Source: Glomus cerebriforme (Eukaryota; Glomeromycota; Glomeromycetes; Glomerales; Glomeraceae). From it: 18,622 nucleotides of DNA. Both the position numbers and the translations under genes were made by a program. The notes below the pieces were generated by a model. It was not told the DNA's origin, ran no database searches, and saw only the letters and a list, made by a program, of their open reading frames with translations. The stretch covers positions 57,281 to 75,902 of the forward strand of contig QKYT01000225.1 of NCBI GenBank assembly GCA_003550305.1. Reading direction: 5' to 3'. Of the stretch, positions 1-9,130 are shown piece after piece (the stretch's first letter is position 1; each line of letters opens with the position of its first letter).

Positions 1-97
1 GGTACCCGATGTATAGCAGATTTTCCGCATTTTGGGTACCCGATATTTATAAAATATCTGTAAGATATCTGTAAGATAGATCAGTTTTTAACCAGTG
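1..97. repeat. Truncated end of a fold-back MITE
   Basis: This stretch matches, in inverted orientation, the left arm of the complete MITE at 1944-2035, and in direct orientation its split right arm (2381-2427 joined to 3297-3337). It carries two copies of a GGTACC-CGAT-like motif about 37 bases apart, then a run of GTAAGATATCT-like units, and ends at 97 with the inverse of the terminal motif CACTGGTCAAAAACTGATCT. This copy has one extra GTAAGATATCT unit. The centre of the fold-back would lie left of the window, so only the right arm is visible. No clear target duplication can be assigned. Confidence 0.75.
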
Positions 98-154
98 TTT
101 GATATCAGTGACCACCCTATTTTTATAATATTATGTCAAAATATACAAAATCTT

Positions 155-472
155 ATGAAAGCAATATTTGGAAAAATGTCATTTGGAAAAATTTATTATT
201 TGCTTTTATATTTGGAAGAGAATATAAGCATAATTCAAGATTATCTTAGTATTGTTAATTATACTAATCAGGAAATAAGTGAATTAGAAGCCAATAAAAA
301 TGCAATAGTATATCTTTCTTTAGAAAATGATCCAGATGAGTTAATATCAATAGGTGGTAAAATGTTTTATTTTACTGAAGAGGAATTACCGTTATTTCTG
401 AAGGTTTTTTCTCAACAATTGCATGAAATATTTATCAAAAAATCAGTTAGCACTGATCAGTACCTAGAATAG
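155..472 (+). CDS. Small open frame of unknown function, possibly a gene relic
   Basis: The frame is open from 95, but the first ATG is at 155, giving 105 residues before a TAG at 470-472. I do not recognise the family. The N-terminal part is hydrophobic and Ile/Phe rich. The C-terminal two thirds is acidic and looks protein-like, with motifs such as NDPDELISIGGKMF and TEEELPLFLKVF. It starts just past the end of the truncated MITE, so any upstream part of the gene would have been displaced by that insertion. No intron or promoter can be assigned. It may be an exon or a pseudogene fragment; composition alone does not prove it is coding. Confidence 0.35.
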   Translation: MKAIFGKMSFGKIYYLLLYLEENISIIQDYLSIVNYTNQEISELEANKNAIVYLSLENDPDELISIGGKMFYFTEEELPLFLKVFSQQLHEIFIKKSVSTDQYLE

Positions 473-534
473 ATTAGCTAATTTACATTTTTTTGTTATA
501 TATACATGAAGAATTAGAAAAAAATCCCTTTAGA

Positions 535-1420
535 TCAGATCATTTGCAGAACTCTAACGCTTGCTCTAACAATATCCCTTCTCCTTATTAGTTCATCCTT
601 AATATATTCATGTATGAACTTAATATCTCTTGATGCATCAACTGATATTTTTAGTCTCCTTGACAATTTATATATCTCGGGATATGCATCAAAAGAGGCT
701 GGTGTTATAGTACAAATAAAATTCTCAACATGGATATTTGAATTAAGTGAAATGAGTTGATCTACGGCTTTTTTGCTAATTTTATAATCCTTCTCAGATT
801 GAGAAATTTTAAATTAAGGCATGATTTAGCAATTTCTTTGATAGTTATATCAGTAACTTTATAAAACTAGGGCAAGAACGAATAATATTACAAATTGATA
901 GTTTACAAATATCTGTGCGGTGAGAAATATTTAGATATTCTAATTTATAATATGACTGAACAATTTCACCAGTTATTATTCTAACATTACAGGATATATA
1001 CATATCCTTTTGCAAATTAAGATACTTCAAATTGGGATATATTTTTGCAATTCGATTTAGTATTTTATCACTAAATCCTATGCTAAAATTTAAATCTAAA
1101 TGAATTATATTTGGAAATAAGCACACAATACTATTGAATTTTTTATCTGAAAGTAAATGGTAGTTTAAAATTTTTAGATGTATTAAATTTGAGCTATAAA
1201 TTGACTTTTATCTTCTACCTATCATTTTCACAAATTTTTTTTAACCAAAAGTGATGTATACTACTCATTTTAGCTTAACGCGTTTCCATAGAATAGGAAT
1301 ACTGCATCTGTATCATAATCAGCAAACAAATAGAGTGGAATAGAGGGATTTATCTATCTTTAAAAAATATAAAATTTGTTCTAATAGTTTTGATATAATA
1401 AAAATTCGTAAATGTGTCAT
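535..1420 (-). pseudogene. Decayed F-box / leucine-rich-repeat protein gene
   Basis: Read on the minus strand, an ATG at 1420-1418 opens a frame with an F-box-like start: KLLEQILYFLKIDKSLYST, then two stops where Arg and Trp are expected, then YRCSIPILWKRVKLK. The ILW-K ending is typical of fungal F-box domains. Further stops follow. The same frame then gives leucine-rich repeats at 1204-845, with units such as FPNIIHLDLNF, YPNLKYLNLQ and YYKLEYLNIS. After a stop at 847-845 a repeat LNLKFLNLRR follows, and a frameshift near 755 leads into a C-terminal segment ending at a TGA at 537-535. F-box/LRR proteins usually select targets for SCF ubiquitin ligases, and this family is greatly expanded in Glomeromycotina (known from the family). 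Several stops and at least one frameshift make this copy non-functional. Confidence 0.7.
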
Positions 1421-1560
1421 AAATAATTTGTATTATACTGTATGTTGTATCTTCAAATGAAAAAATAAAATTTTGTGTATTGGTAGAGTCCTAAAGGGAC
1501 CTGATCACTACTTTAGACTAACATCAAACAATCTGATTAGAATATTTTCTAAACTTGTGC

Positions 1561-1856
1561 TTACTCTTTCTCTTTTTTAGGTTGATAACATTTATTTACC
1601 TGAATATTAGATTCTCTATTTACTTCAGATGACTCGTAGGAATCTATAATAATGAGATTAACCTTATTTTTTTTTAGACTTCTTACTTTTTAGCAATTTT
1701 TACTAATTATTGAGGAAACTATTTTACCAGAAAGTACACTATATATTTCTGTATTCTGCTATCTAGTCCAAATAACTGGGCTAATTCCTTCATATATCTA
1801 ATAACTTTCTGCTCACTGGCTATACTATCAGATGAATAATTTTGATCAGTAATCAT
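1561..1856 (-). pseudogene. Fragment of an unrecognised protein gene
   Basis: An ATG at 1856-1854 on the minus strand opens a 45-residue frame that ends at 1719. It contains EQKVIRYMKELAQLFGLDSR, which looks like an amphipathic helix. After a frameshift, a Lys/Ser/Glu-rich segment with DSYESSEVNRESNIQ runs to a stop at 1561-1563. The start lies 88 bases from the left end of the MITE at 1944. I do not recognise the family. The helix followed by a charged low-complexity tail would suit a small DNA-binding or scaffold protein, but that is a guess. The break and the short length argue for a relic. Confidence 0.4.
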
Positions 1857-2100
1857 TTTTGTGATATTTTATATATGATATATCTTTAGGTGAACAAAAA
1901 AATAAAATTAATAAATGATATCCTAATCCTCTAACCCATATATCACTGGTCAAAAACTGATCTATCTTACAGATATCTTATAAATATCGGATACCCAAAA
2001 TGCAGAAAATCTGCTATACATCAGGTATCCAATATGTATACTATAGAATTAAAAAATACAATTTATTAATTATCTCACTATCCAGTGATCATAAAAAAAT

Positions 2101-2149
2101 GAAATATAGCTCATTCAATTTATCTCACTGAGCCGTATCAAATGGTACT
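2101..2149. repeat. Palindromic module, copy in left arm of the outer MITE
   Basis: The unit begins GAAATATAGCTCATTCAAT and continues through a degenerate TATCTCACTGAG centre to CAAATGGTACTA. Its inverse is at 2262-2311. The same module, much better conserved, occurs inside the unrelated hAT element at 2566-2613 and 3057-3104, and in shortened form at 2721-2762 and 2912-2949. The best preserved centre is TCGTCTCATTGAGACGA, a perfect palindrome around one base. Confidence 0.7.
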
Positions 2150-2427
2150 AATTTCGCATTTCTAGGTATGATAGATATCAAGATATTGCATTTTTTTGTT
2201 TATTTTTTTACGATTTATTATCAAATATCTCAGCATCTATTATACCTAGAAATGTGAAATTAGTATCATTCAATACGTCTCAGTAAGGTGAATTGAATGA
2301 GCTATATTTCATCTTTTTATGATCACTGGATAGTGAGATAATTAATAAATTGTATTTTTTTAATTCTATAGTATACATATTGGGTACCTGATGTATAGCA
2401 GATTTTCTGCATTTTGGGTACCTGATA

Positions 2428-3288
2428 TAGTGCTCCGAACGGTTTGGTTCAGTTCAGTTCTGGAACTGGAACTGAAAAATTCAGTTTGGATCGAACTGAA
2501 ACTTAATAAAAAAGTAAAAAATGTGAAAATTTGAATTATTCGGCATACACTGAACCATAAAACATGAAATATAGCACATTCGAATCATCTCAATGAGACG
2601 AATCGAATGGTAGTAAAAGCAAAATTCTAGCATCAATATTTCATTCGCTATTGACGAAAACGTAAATTTCTTTAAGTACGATTTGCTGACGAAGTATCAA
2701 TGCTAGAGACATGAATTTAGTGTCATTCGACGCGTCTCGATGAGACGATTCCAATGAGTTATAAAATTCAATATTGGATCACTAGAAGAGGAGTAAACTC
2801 ACCAGTTCCAAAAATTCAGAATTTTAAATTTCAAAAATTTTAAAATGCTGACTCTGACTTTATATTTGATATTGTGCACCATTCAGTGATCCAAATTTGA
2901 TAAAACATAGGCTGTTGGAATCGTCATTTTAAGACGCATCGAATGACACTAGATTCATGTCTCTAGCATTGATACTTCGTCAGCAAATCATACTTAAAGA
3001 AATTTACGTTTTCGTCAATAGCGAATGAAATATCGATGCTAGAATTTTGCTTTTACTACCATTCGATTCGTCTCATTGAGACGATTCGAATGAGCTATAT
3101 TTCATATTTTATGGATCAGTGCATGCCGAATAATTCAAATTTTCGCATTTTTTACTTTTTTATTAAATTTCAGTTCGATCCGAACTGAATTTTTCGGTTC
3201 TGGTTCCAGGAACTGAACCGAACTGAACCGGAATTTTGGCCAGTTTTGGTTCAGTTTCCAGCTTGAACTGAAACTGTTTGGAGCACTA
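2428..3288. mobile_element. Non-autonomous hAT-type fold-back element, 861 bp
   Basis: The ends are perfect 9 bp inverted repeats, TAGTGCTCC and GGAGCACTA, followed by a longer imperfect repeat built from GGTTCAGTTC / GAACTGAAC units. Flanking 8-mers are ACCTGATA (2420-2427) and ATCTAATA (3289-3296), matching at 6 of 8 positions with two transitions. Joining the flanks rebuilds the uninterrupted MITE sequence seen at 1-97. An 8 bp duplication and TAG...CTA ends are hallmarks of the hAT superfamily (known). The arms are about 360 bases each with a loop of roughly 100 bases (about 2790-2885). There is no reading frame, so transposition would need an enzyme from elsewhere. Confidence 0.85.
2566..2613. 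repeat. Palindromic module, copy in left arm of the hAT element
   Basis: GAAATATAGCACATTCGAAT is followed by ATCTCAATGAGACGAATCG and AATGGTAG. The inverse copy at 3057-3104 has the perfect centre TCGTCTCATTGAGACGA. It is shared with the outer MITE (2101-2149, 2262-2311), although the two elements have unrelated ends. Confidence 0.75.
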
Positions 3289-3344
3289 ATCTAATATTTA
3301 TAAGATATCTGTAAGATAGATCAGTTTTTGACCAATGTATATGA

Positions 3345-4451
3345 TTAGTTTTCAGTATCAAAGATTTTGATTGCCTCTGCCTGATCATAAGATTATCCTC
3401 TTTTTCAATAATTTACTATTGTATAGTTTTTTGCGGATAAGATTGGAGCATGTCTAAATATTTCACTTGCAATATTCATAGCCTCTGATAAGTGTGTATC
3501 ACAACTGCAAATACTGCCCCTAATTTGCGTAAATATCTAGAAAGTAGAGATTTGTCAGTTTCAGAAAGGAACTTATTTTTTTTAGAAATGTATTAAACTA
3601 TAACACTCCAAGCTTTCCAGGATCTCATAACTATTCAGAAGAAATTGCTTCCTGAATTCACATAAGCAATTGACTAGTCCGCTCCTCATTCTTTTCTAGT
3701 GATCTAAATACTTGAGGAATGTCTTATTGTCTCTAGTTGTTTGCATATTCAGTTATATCTCCATTATATATATGCAGGGTTTTTATTTCAGCAGAATGGA
3801 TGCAGAGTATTATCATTATATCAGCAAAGACTTGTAAGCCAGGAACTTTGGATACATCATACCTGTCTAATCTTTCCTTAACTAATTCTAATGCAAAGTA
3901 ATTTGAATAATCAATATCTTCATTTTCATATAACAAACCTTTTTTCTTTTGAATTTTATTAGCTGAGCAGATTATGTCTGGAATCAATGTAACTGAGATA
4001 ATTTTTTTTAAGGCTTTAAGATTCTGCATCTCTTTTCAAAATCTAGAGATTCATAATAAACTACACTAGCATTAGAGATGGATTCAGCTAAGGTTTTAGC
4101 TATAACTTTTACTTCTACTTTATTAAAATTATTCTGAATAGTTTCTTTTTACAAAATTTGGCACACATTTACTGTGCCTTCCTCTACCAGTTCTTTCACT
4201 TCTTGGAGAACATTAGGAGTATCTGGAGTATTAGATACGGCTTCACTTTTTTTTTGATTAGTTATCAGCTTAGAAATCAATATAAATATCTGTTCTTTGC
4301 TAAAGTTGTATCCTTTTTGAAGATGTTGTCATACCTGATCTCTCTTAACTTTATCCATGTTAAATTCTGGCACATGTTGAGTAAGCTCTTTGATACTCAT
4401 CTTGTTATTGAACCCATTTTCTATTACATATTTAATAGCGATGCCAGCCAT
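3345..4451 (-). pseudogene. Decayed tyrosine-recombinase-like (Crypton-type) integrase gene
   Basis: Read on the minus strand from an ATG at 4451-4449 to a TAA at 3347-3345, the gene would encode about 365 residues, a usual size for a tyrosine recombinase. The N-terminal third is helical and charged (IKYVIENGFNNKMSIKELTQ). The best piece, 4029-3733, contains ADIMIILCIHSAEIKTLHI, which fits the box I pattern (hydrophobic helix, Arg-x-x-Glu-h-x-x-Leu) with the catalytic Arg replaced by His. Near the end, FRHAPILSAKNYTIVNY fits the final H...Y box, with the candidate nucleophile Tyr at 3425-3423. These enzymes cut and rejoin DNA through a Tyr-DNA link (known). There are many stops and at least two frameshifts (near 4020, and between 3600 and 3480). 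It is divergent from the zinc-module gene, 259 bases away. The family call rests on motif shape only; a DNA-binding protein of unknown family is the alternative. Confidence 0.5.
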
Positions 4452-4710
4452 GTTGTTATTTGGTAATATGTAGATTGTTTGGTTATACTATACAGAAAAA
4501 AGTTCAATTCAAAAATTTCCTTAAAGCCATGCTTCTTCGAAAAGGAAAAATATCAGAAATTGTTCTTGAATAGATTAAAGAGCAAAAACTTATGCTCCAG
4601 ACTGATATTGAATATAGGAGATACATAATACATTTTTGAATATTTATAATAAAAAATAAAGTAAAGTTTGGCATATATTAACCTTAAAAACTTTTTCAGA
4701 AAAAAGTACT

Positions 4711-5372
4711 ATGGATTTGTTTAATGGTATATATGTTGATTCGAATGACTCTATAGAGAATTTAGTTTGTTAGCATAAGAAAAAAGATAGGTCTATTTGC
4801 AGGAAAAGATGCTTACTTGAGATTGGGTGTGTCAAACCCTATTCTTCACTAATAAAAAGGTATGCATCTTGTAATAGGCCAACCCATTCTCAGACTGGTG
4901 TTTATATGATGCATACCAAACCTATTTATAAGAAAAAACTGGCTAGAGAGTCGCAAAAAGAATGAATAGGATTTGTAACTTTGGCTGAAGGTGCTAAAGC
5001 AAAGGAATTTTAAATATCTATAATAAAAGTGAAGATGAAGTTTTGAGATTATTAATATTAAAATTACCTAGTATGAATCATCTAATCTGCCAATATATTA
5101 AGAGAGATGGGTTGATTTATAGAAAAGGATGCTGACATGAATTAAGATGTTTCAGATATTTTAAAGCTTATCCTAAAATAATATGCCCTATCTATAAGGA
5201 GGGAACTTATTCTGATACTGAAATCTGTAACACACATGGTAAAATTTATGATCATACTTGGTGTAAAAGTAAAAAAACTAAAACAGAATCTGATGTAGTC
5301 AAAATACTTAGCTGAGCAATGAAGCTGAGTAATAAATGACCTGGACTAAATATTAATTTTTCTGTCCTATAG
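4711..5372 (+). pseudogene. Decayed protein gene with two Cys/His zinc-type modules
   Basis: The ATG at 4711 opens MDLFNGIYVDSNDSIENLVC, then a stop, then module 1: CRKRCLLEIGCVKPYSS, ASCNRPTHSQTG and MMHTKPIYKKKLARES. A frameshift near 5010 leads to NIYNKSEDEVLRLLILKLPS and module 2: ICQYIKRDGLIYRKGC, stop, HELRCFRYF, IICPIYKEGTYSDTEICNTH and GKIYDHTWCKSKK. The two modules share one spacing: Cys, a charged stretch, C-x3-C or x-K-G-C, E-x2-C, a CxxC-like pair, T-x-S-x-T, then x-x-H-x-K-x-Y. This indicates a tandem duplication of a zinc-binding unit. Some Cys are now Tyr (Cys to Tyr is a single G-to-A change). It ends in a TAG at 5370-5372, overlapping the tail of the primase-helicase gene by 20 bases. 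The family is unknown to me; nucleic-acid binding is an inference. Confidence 0.5.
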
Positions 5373-8300
5373 AATTAAAAAGTTTCTGAATATAGTTATC
5401 TGTTTTTGACTTATATGGTGGAAGTTCTAGTATACCTTTATCTTCAAAACCAAGATCTTTATATGGTCAGCAATTAATTTGGTATGAATATTTTCAAACT
5501 TGCTTTTCTTTGGGTCCTATTTTTTTCTAATTGCTTTTAACTGTATAGCCATATCAATTACCAGTGATTGCATTGATTGTTTTTATGGCTGATATAGAAT
5601 CAGGCTTTTCTTTTGCACAGGATTTAAAACTAAAGAGTAATAAAGTCTGACTTCAGATTTCTATAAATCTTTCACATGATTAAGCGAATACTTCTGAAAT
5701 AATATTACCTGAAAAAGTACATATATCATTAATGCTAGTAAAGCCTAGTATTTGAAAAAATTCTCTTATAGCTTTTCAGTAATTTGCCAAATAAGATTTA
5801 TGCAAGTCCTCTATTACTGATTTTTTCAGATTCTCTTCAACTTTATAGCAAGCCATTTCCCATTGTATAGTATCCTTGGCTTTTAATCCTTCCATTGTAT
5901 TCTCTTCATCATAGCCATGCTTCTGAAATTGAGATAAACATAAGAAATGTTTTCAAGGTTCAGGCAAATTAAAATATTTTACGAATTTTTTATTGCAGAA
6001 ATTATTCCAATCATCGATATTTACATCTTTACCATCATAAAGATTTTACATATAGAAATGTTTAAATACCATAATATCTGCTATAGAATGCTTCTGGTCA
6101 AACTTAAGAATTTTAGCTTCTTCAAGATCAAGATTTTGAGAAGTAGCAACTGTATTAAAATCTGTTTCTTTAATAACTAATGCTTCAACTCTAACCACAT
6201 TACAGATTCTTTTACAGTTCTCTATAACTTCTTAACTTTCATCCATTTTTATTAGTTAGAGAGAAGTGCCAGTATTGGCTATAAGACTACAAAGCTTCTT
6301 AATAAAGTATCTTGCAGAAAGGCATTTCTGATGTTCAACTTCAATGAATATTATTACAGCTGGAAATTTATCAATTTTATAAGAAATAGCATTGTTATCC
6401 CATTTATGGTAACTTTTTATTGCTGTAGGCAAATTACTAGGTCAAGAACTTTTAAATTTTGCTCAAATATTTTCATAGTCTGATGGACGAAAAAGTTTAT
6501 TAGAATTTTTTTGATAAAACATAGAAATAATATAATGAGAACAGTCATGAATTCGATAAAGCATTTGTGCAAGAGTCTCAACATGAACTGGAGTGGTGAT
6601 ATTTGTAATAGCTATAATTATATCAAAGTGGCCTGTAACCTCAAATGATATTTCCGCCTTCACTGTATTTGTGTAGGCTATACAATTAAGCTCACTTCCA
6701 AGTGATATCAATATTAAAAAAGTCTTTTTATCTCTGCTTACCATTCATATTCTCATAATATGTACAGCTTTAATAGAAGAATTATTAGTTTTAGACAATT
6801 TAGATGCTTTTTTTACTAATGCTCTAGCCATTATTGCTCCAGTAGATATGAATGCCACACGTTTGCCCTGCCTCAAAAGATCATATTCTATTCATATGAC
6901 TTCAGCTCTACTATTTAGATTATAAATAAATTCAACTGTTTCGCCTATACAAAGCTGATACTTATTATTAACTATATGAATATTTTTATCACAATAAATC
7001 TGAAGGAAGGTTAGTGTTGATGTATTTACAAGAGCATCCATGGCCAAAACATGTCTCACAGATCTTAATACATCACATATTACATTTTCAGATTTCTGTG
7101 CATTTGTACTACTAGATATTTAACGCATAATGGCATTATCTTCATTAAGAATAGCTACAAATGGACGGGCTGTGAACTCAATACGGAAAAGACTCTCAAT
7201 TTATATTATGATAATCATATTCCATTCATTTATAGATAAGTCTCTTTATATATTTGATAATTGCAAATTCAAAAACCAAATGCTTTTAATTCATCAAGTT
7301 TTATTTTTAATTCATTATTAAGAGGCTTTTAGTAAGAAATCCAGATATAATATGACAAAGAAGAAAGATCATGTACCTTATTTTTCAATGCCATAATAAT
7401 CTCTTTTAATGTAGTAGTTTTTCATGTTCCTAGAAAAGAACGAATAGTGTTGTCATTTTCTCAATACCTAAGAAATCAAAATATACTTCTGAAGTATAGA
7501 TGCCATTCAAATTCCAAAATCAATTTGGGCATATAATAAAATCCCAAATTATTTTGGCATTTTACTTAATAAATTACATATAAATTAAATAAATTTGTAC
7601 ATCCCAAATTATATTTATGACATTTCAAAATAATTTGGATGGCATCTATATTCTGGAACATCCTTTAATTTTTCTATATTAATCATTATTTCTGATAATC
7701 CTACAAGAGGATGTGAATTTGATATAGTATCACCTATTCTTTCAACTATTTCCTCTCTTAGGTTTTGCAGAAATTTCAGTTATTTTTTCAAATACTAATC
7801 CCTTATGATCTAATTCATAATTTTTCTGCCAATAATATTTGAGTACAAAACATCCATTACTTTGAAGAAAGTCATATAACTGATCTTTTTCATGTTTGAT
7901 ATTGCAAATCAGACATACTTCTAATGACCAAGCTTGAAAGTTAATAAATCTCTTTCTAATGTCACCAATCTCAAGCCATCTATATTTTGCAATAACTAAA
8001 CTAGTTTCTTTACTTAAGGTGATTTCATCTTCAATATGTTAAAACTCCTCTTTTTCTGGCTTTTTAGAAGAAAAGGTTCAGGATCAGATTTCAAAAGCAT
8101 TTAACTTAGGCTGAACTAAATAATTTTTTAACTTGCAATATCCTTTCTTGACTGAAGAAATCACAAGTCTTTTGACTCTATCTTCTTTTGCTGATCCAAG
8201 AAGCCAAAGATTGAAGCATGATTTATAAAGATCTATATCAATGAATTTTGAGTATAATTTTCCAACTCTCTCAGCAACTTTTTTTACAAAATCCCTAAGA

Positions 8301-8820
8301 TCCTTATAGTTAATAAATATGCATAAGGAATATGATATGCTAACTGCATTTATTAGCATTAGATGAACTAGCTAAAGCAAAAGCATTTAAAATTATAAAA
8401 TGATTTAAATCAGAATATATTATATCAGTATAGGCAATTAAGATTCTGAATAATAAATCTTCATGAAAAATATTATATCTATCTAAGAAAGGGAGTTCAG
8501 GATTCATAGGATTGGGCTTTTGTCTCGCATCAATATCCAGAACTAGATGAAGAGGCAAATTTCCATCAATACACTCATAGGTATCAGATAATCCATAAAC
8601 TTCAAATGGATGATCGACTACTATAAAACCCTTTCTTGATACTTAGACTATATATTTATCAAAAATCTCTTCAGAATGATAGGTGTCTAGAAGAAAAATA
8701 TCATTTTTATTATTAGACAAATATTGAAAATACACATGATCATCATAGTCAAGCTTAAAATCAAGGTCAGCTAAACCAGAGAAGAGTCTAGTTGTTTCAT
8801 TTATTATTTTAGAGTTAGAC
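5353..8820 (-). pseudogene. Decayed PrimPol primase - origin-binding-type SF2 helicase fusion gene
   Basis: The minus strand encodes about 1100 residues once stops, frameshifts and the 152 bp MITE are set aside. Domains in order: (1) archaeo-eukaryotic primase: LVLDIDAR gives the DxD metal site (about 8545), NKCS-stop-HI gives the SxH motif (about 8345), and YKSCFNLWLLGSAKEDR gives the third conserved block; (2) a Cys/His knuckle, VCLICNIKHEKDQLYDF (about 7910); (3) SF2 helicase: Walker A LGT-stop-KTTTLKE (7434-7402), a damaged Walker B FVAILNEDNA (about 7150), motif V NTVKAEISFE with Gly to Glu, and motif VI AQMLYRIHDCSH with Arg to His. The helicase motifs match the herpes UL9 / origin-binding-protein type (Herpes_ori_bp). 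It would prime and unwind DNA for element replication. No in-frame ATG is seen; a splice acceptor at 8822-8821 suggests an upstream exon. It ends in a TAA at 5355-5353. Confidence 0.75.
7497..7648. mobile_element. Small TA-flanked MITE (152 bp) inside the helicase gene
   Basis: The inverted ends are TAGATGCCATTCAAATT on the left and AATTTGGATGGCATCTA on the right, flanked by TA on both sides (7495-7496 and 7649-7650). Removing the element and one TA restores a continuous helicase-gene frame across VPEY / FRSI. A TA duplication is typical of the Tc1/mariner superfamily (known). The interior repeats AATTTGGGCAT / CCCAAATTAT-like inverted segments, so the whole unit can fold. It has no coding capacity. 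Confidence 0.8.
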
Positions 8821-8834
8821 CTGAAATTTTTTTG
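8819..8834 (-). other. Candidate 3' splice site of the primase-helicase gene
   Basis: On the minus strand the sequence TACAAAAAAATTTCAG ends at 8821, immediately before the first codons of the primase frame. No in-frame ATG lies downstream before the conserved primase motifs, so an upstream exon joined here would explain the missing start. The donor and the first exon were not found. Confidence 0.4.
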
Positions 8835-9130
8835 TACAAGTAGTAATCAGTATAAAATAACAGAGAAACTTGTAAAGTTTAAAATAAAAAATATAATATG
8901 TATAACTCAAAAACAAAATAAAAAAGTATAAACTATTCTGGCCTTAAATCAGATTACTAGCATGAATATGCAATAAATATATTTTAAAAATAATACTTCA
9001 AAGCAATTGATACAAAGATATTCTGAAGTAGTAACTATACAGGAACAAAGTTCAAAAGCTAAAAACATGCAAATCTTGGTAATCCAAATGTACCGAATTA
9101 TATATAGAAAAGAGAGAATAAATTTTGCAC
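8835..9130. other. AT-rich non-coding stretch upstream of the primase gene
   Basis: It contains A/T runs and no convincing coding frame on either strand. An unlocated first exon or promoter of the primase-helicase gene could lie here on the minus strand, but nothing marks it clearly. Confidence 0.4.

Larger units (their letters stand above)
1944..3337. mobile_element. Fold-back MITE (about 525 bp) split by a nested hAT MITE
   Basis: Left and right arms are inverted copies of each other: 1944-2185 pairs with 2225-2427 continued at 3297-3337. The terminal motif is CACTGGTCAAAAACTGATCT on the left and its inverse, with one change (CCAATG), on the right. The right arm is interrupted by the 861 bp element at 2428-3288. 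Removing that element and one copy of its target duplication leaves about 525 bp. TATAT lies directly outside both ends, so the target duplication could be TA, TAT or TATAT. There is no coding capacity. The inner part of each arm holds the palindromic module listed at 2101-2149 and 2262-2311. Confidence 0.8.

Noticed and set aside
1..2035. One transposon with about 95 bp inverted ends that captured an F-box gene
   Set aside because: The repeat at 1-97 and that at 1944-2035 are indeed inverted, but the second continues into its own fold-back partner at 2225-3337. The first is better read as the end of another fold-back copy cut by the window edge, with the F-box relic lying between two MITEs. 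A few hundred bases left of the window would settle it.
4158..4466. Plus-strand open frame rich in Phe, Leu and Tyr
   Set aside because: It is the antisense of the recombinase-like gene, whose minus-strand translation is far more protein-like.
5947..6180. Plus-strand open frame
   Set aside because: It is the antisense of the helicase gene's C-terminal part; the minus frame is continuous with the rest of the domain.
7130..7321. Plus-strand open frame
   Set aside because: It is the antisense of the helicase Walker B region.
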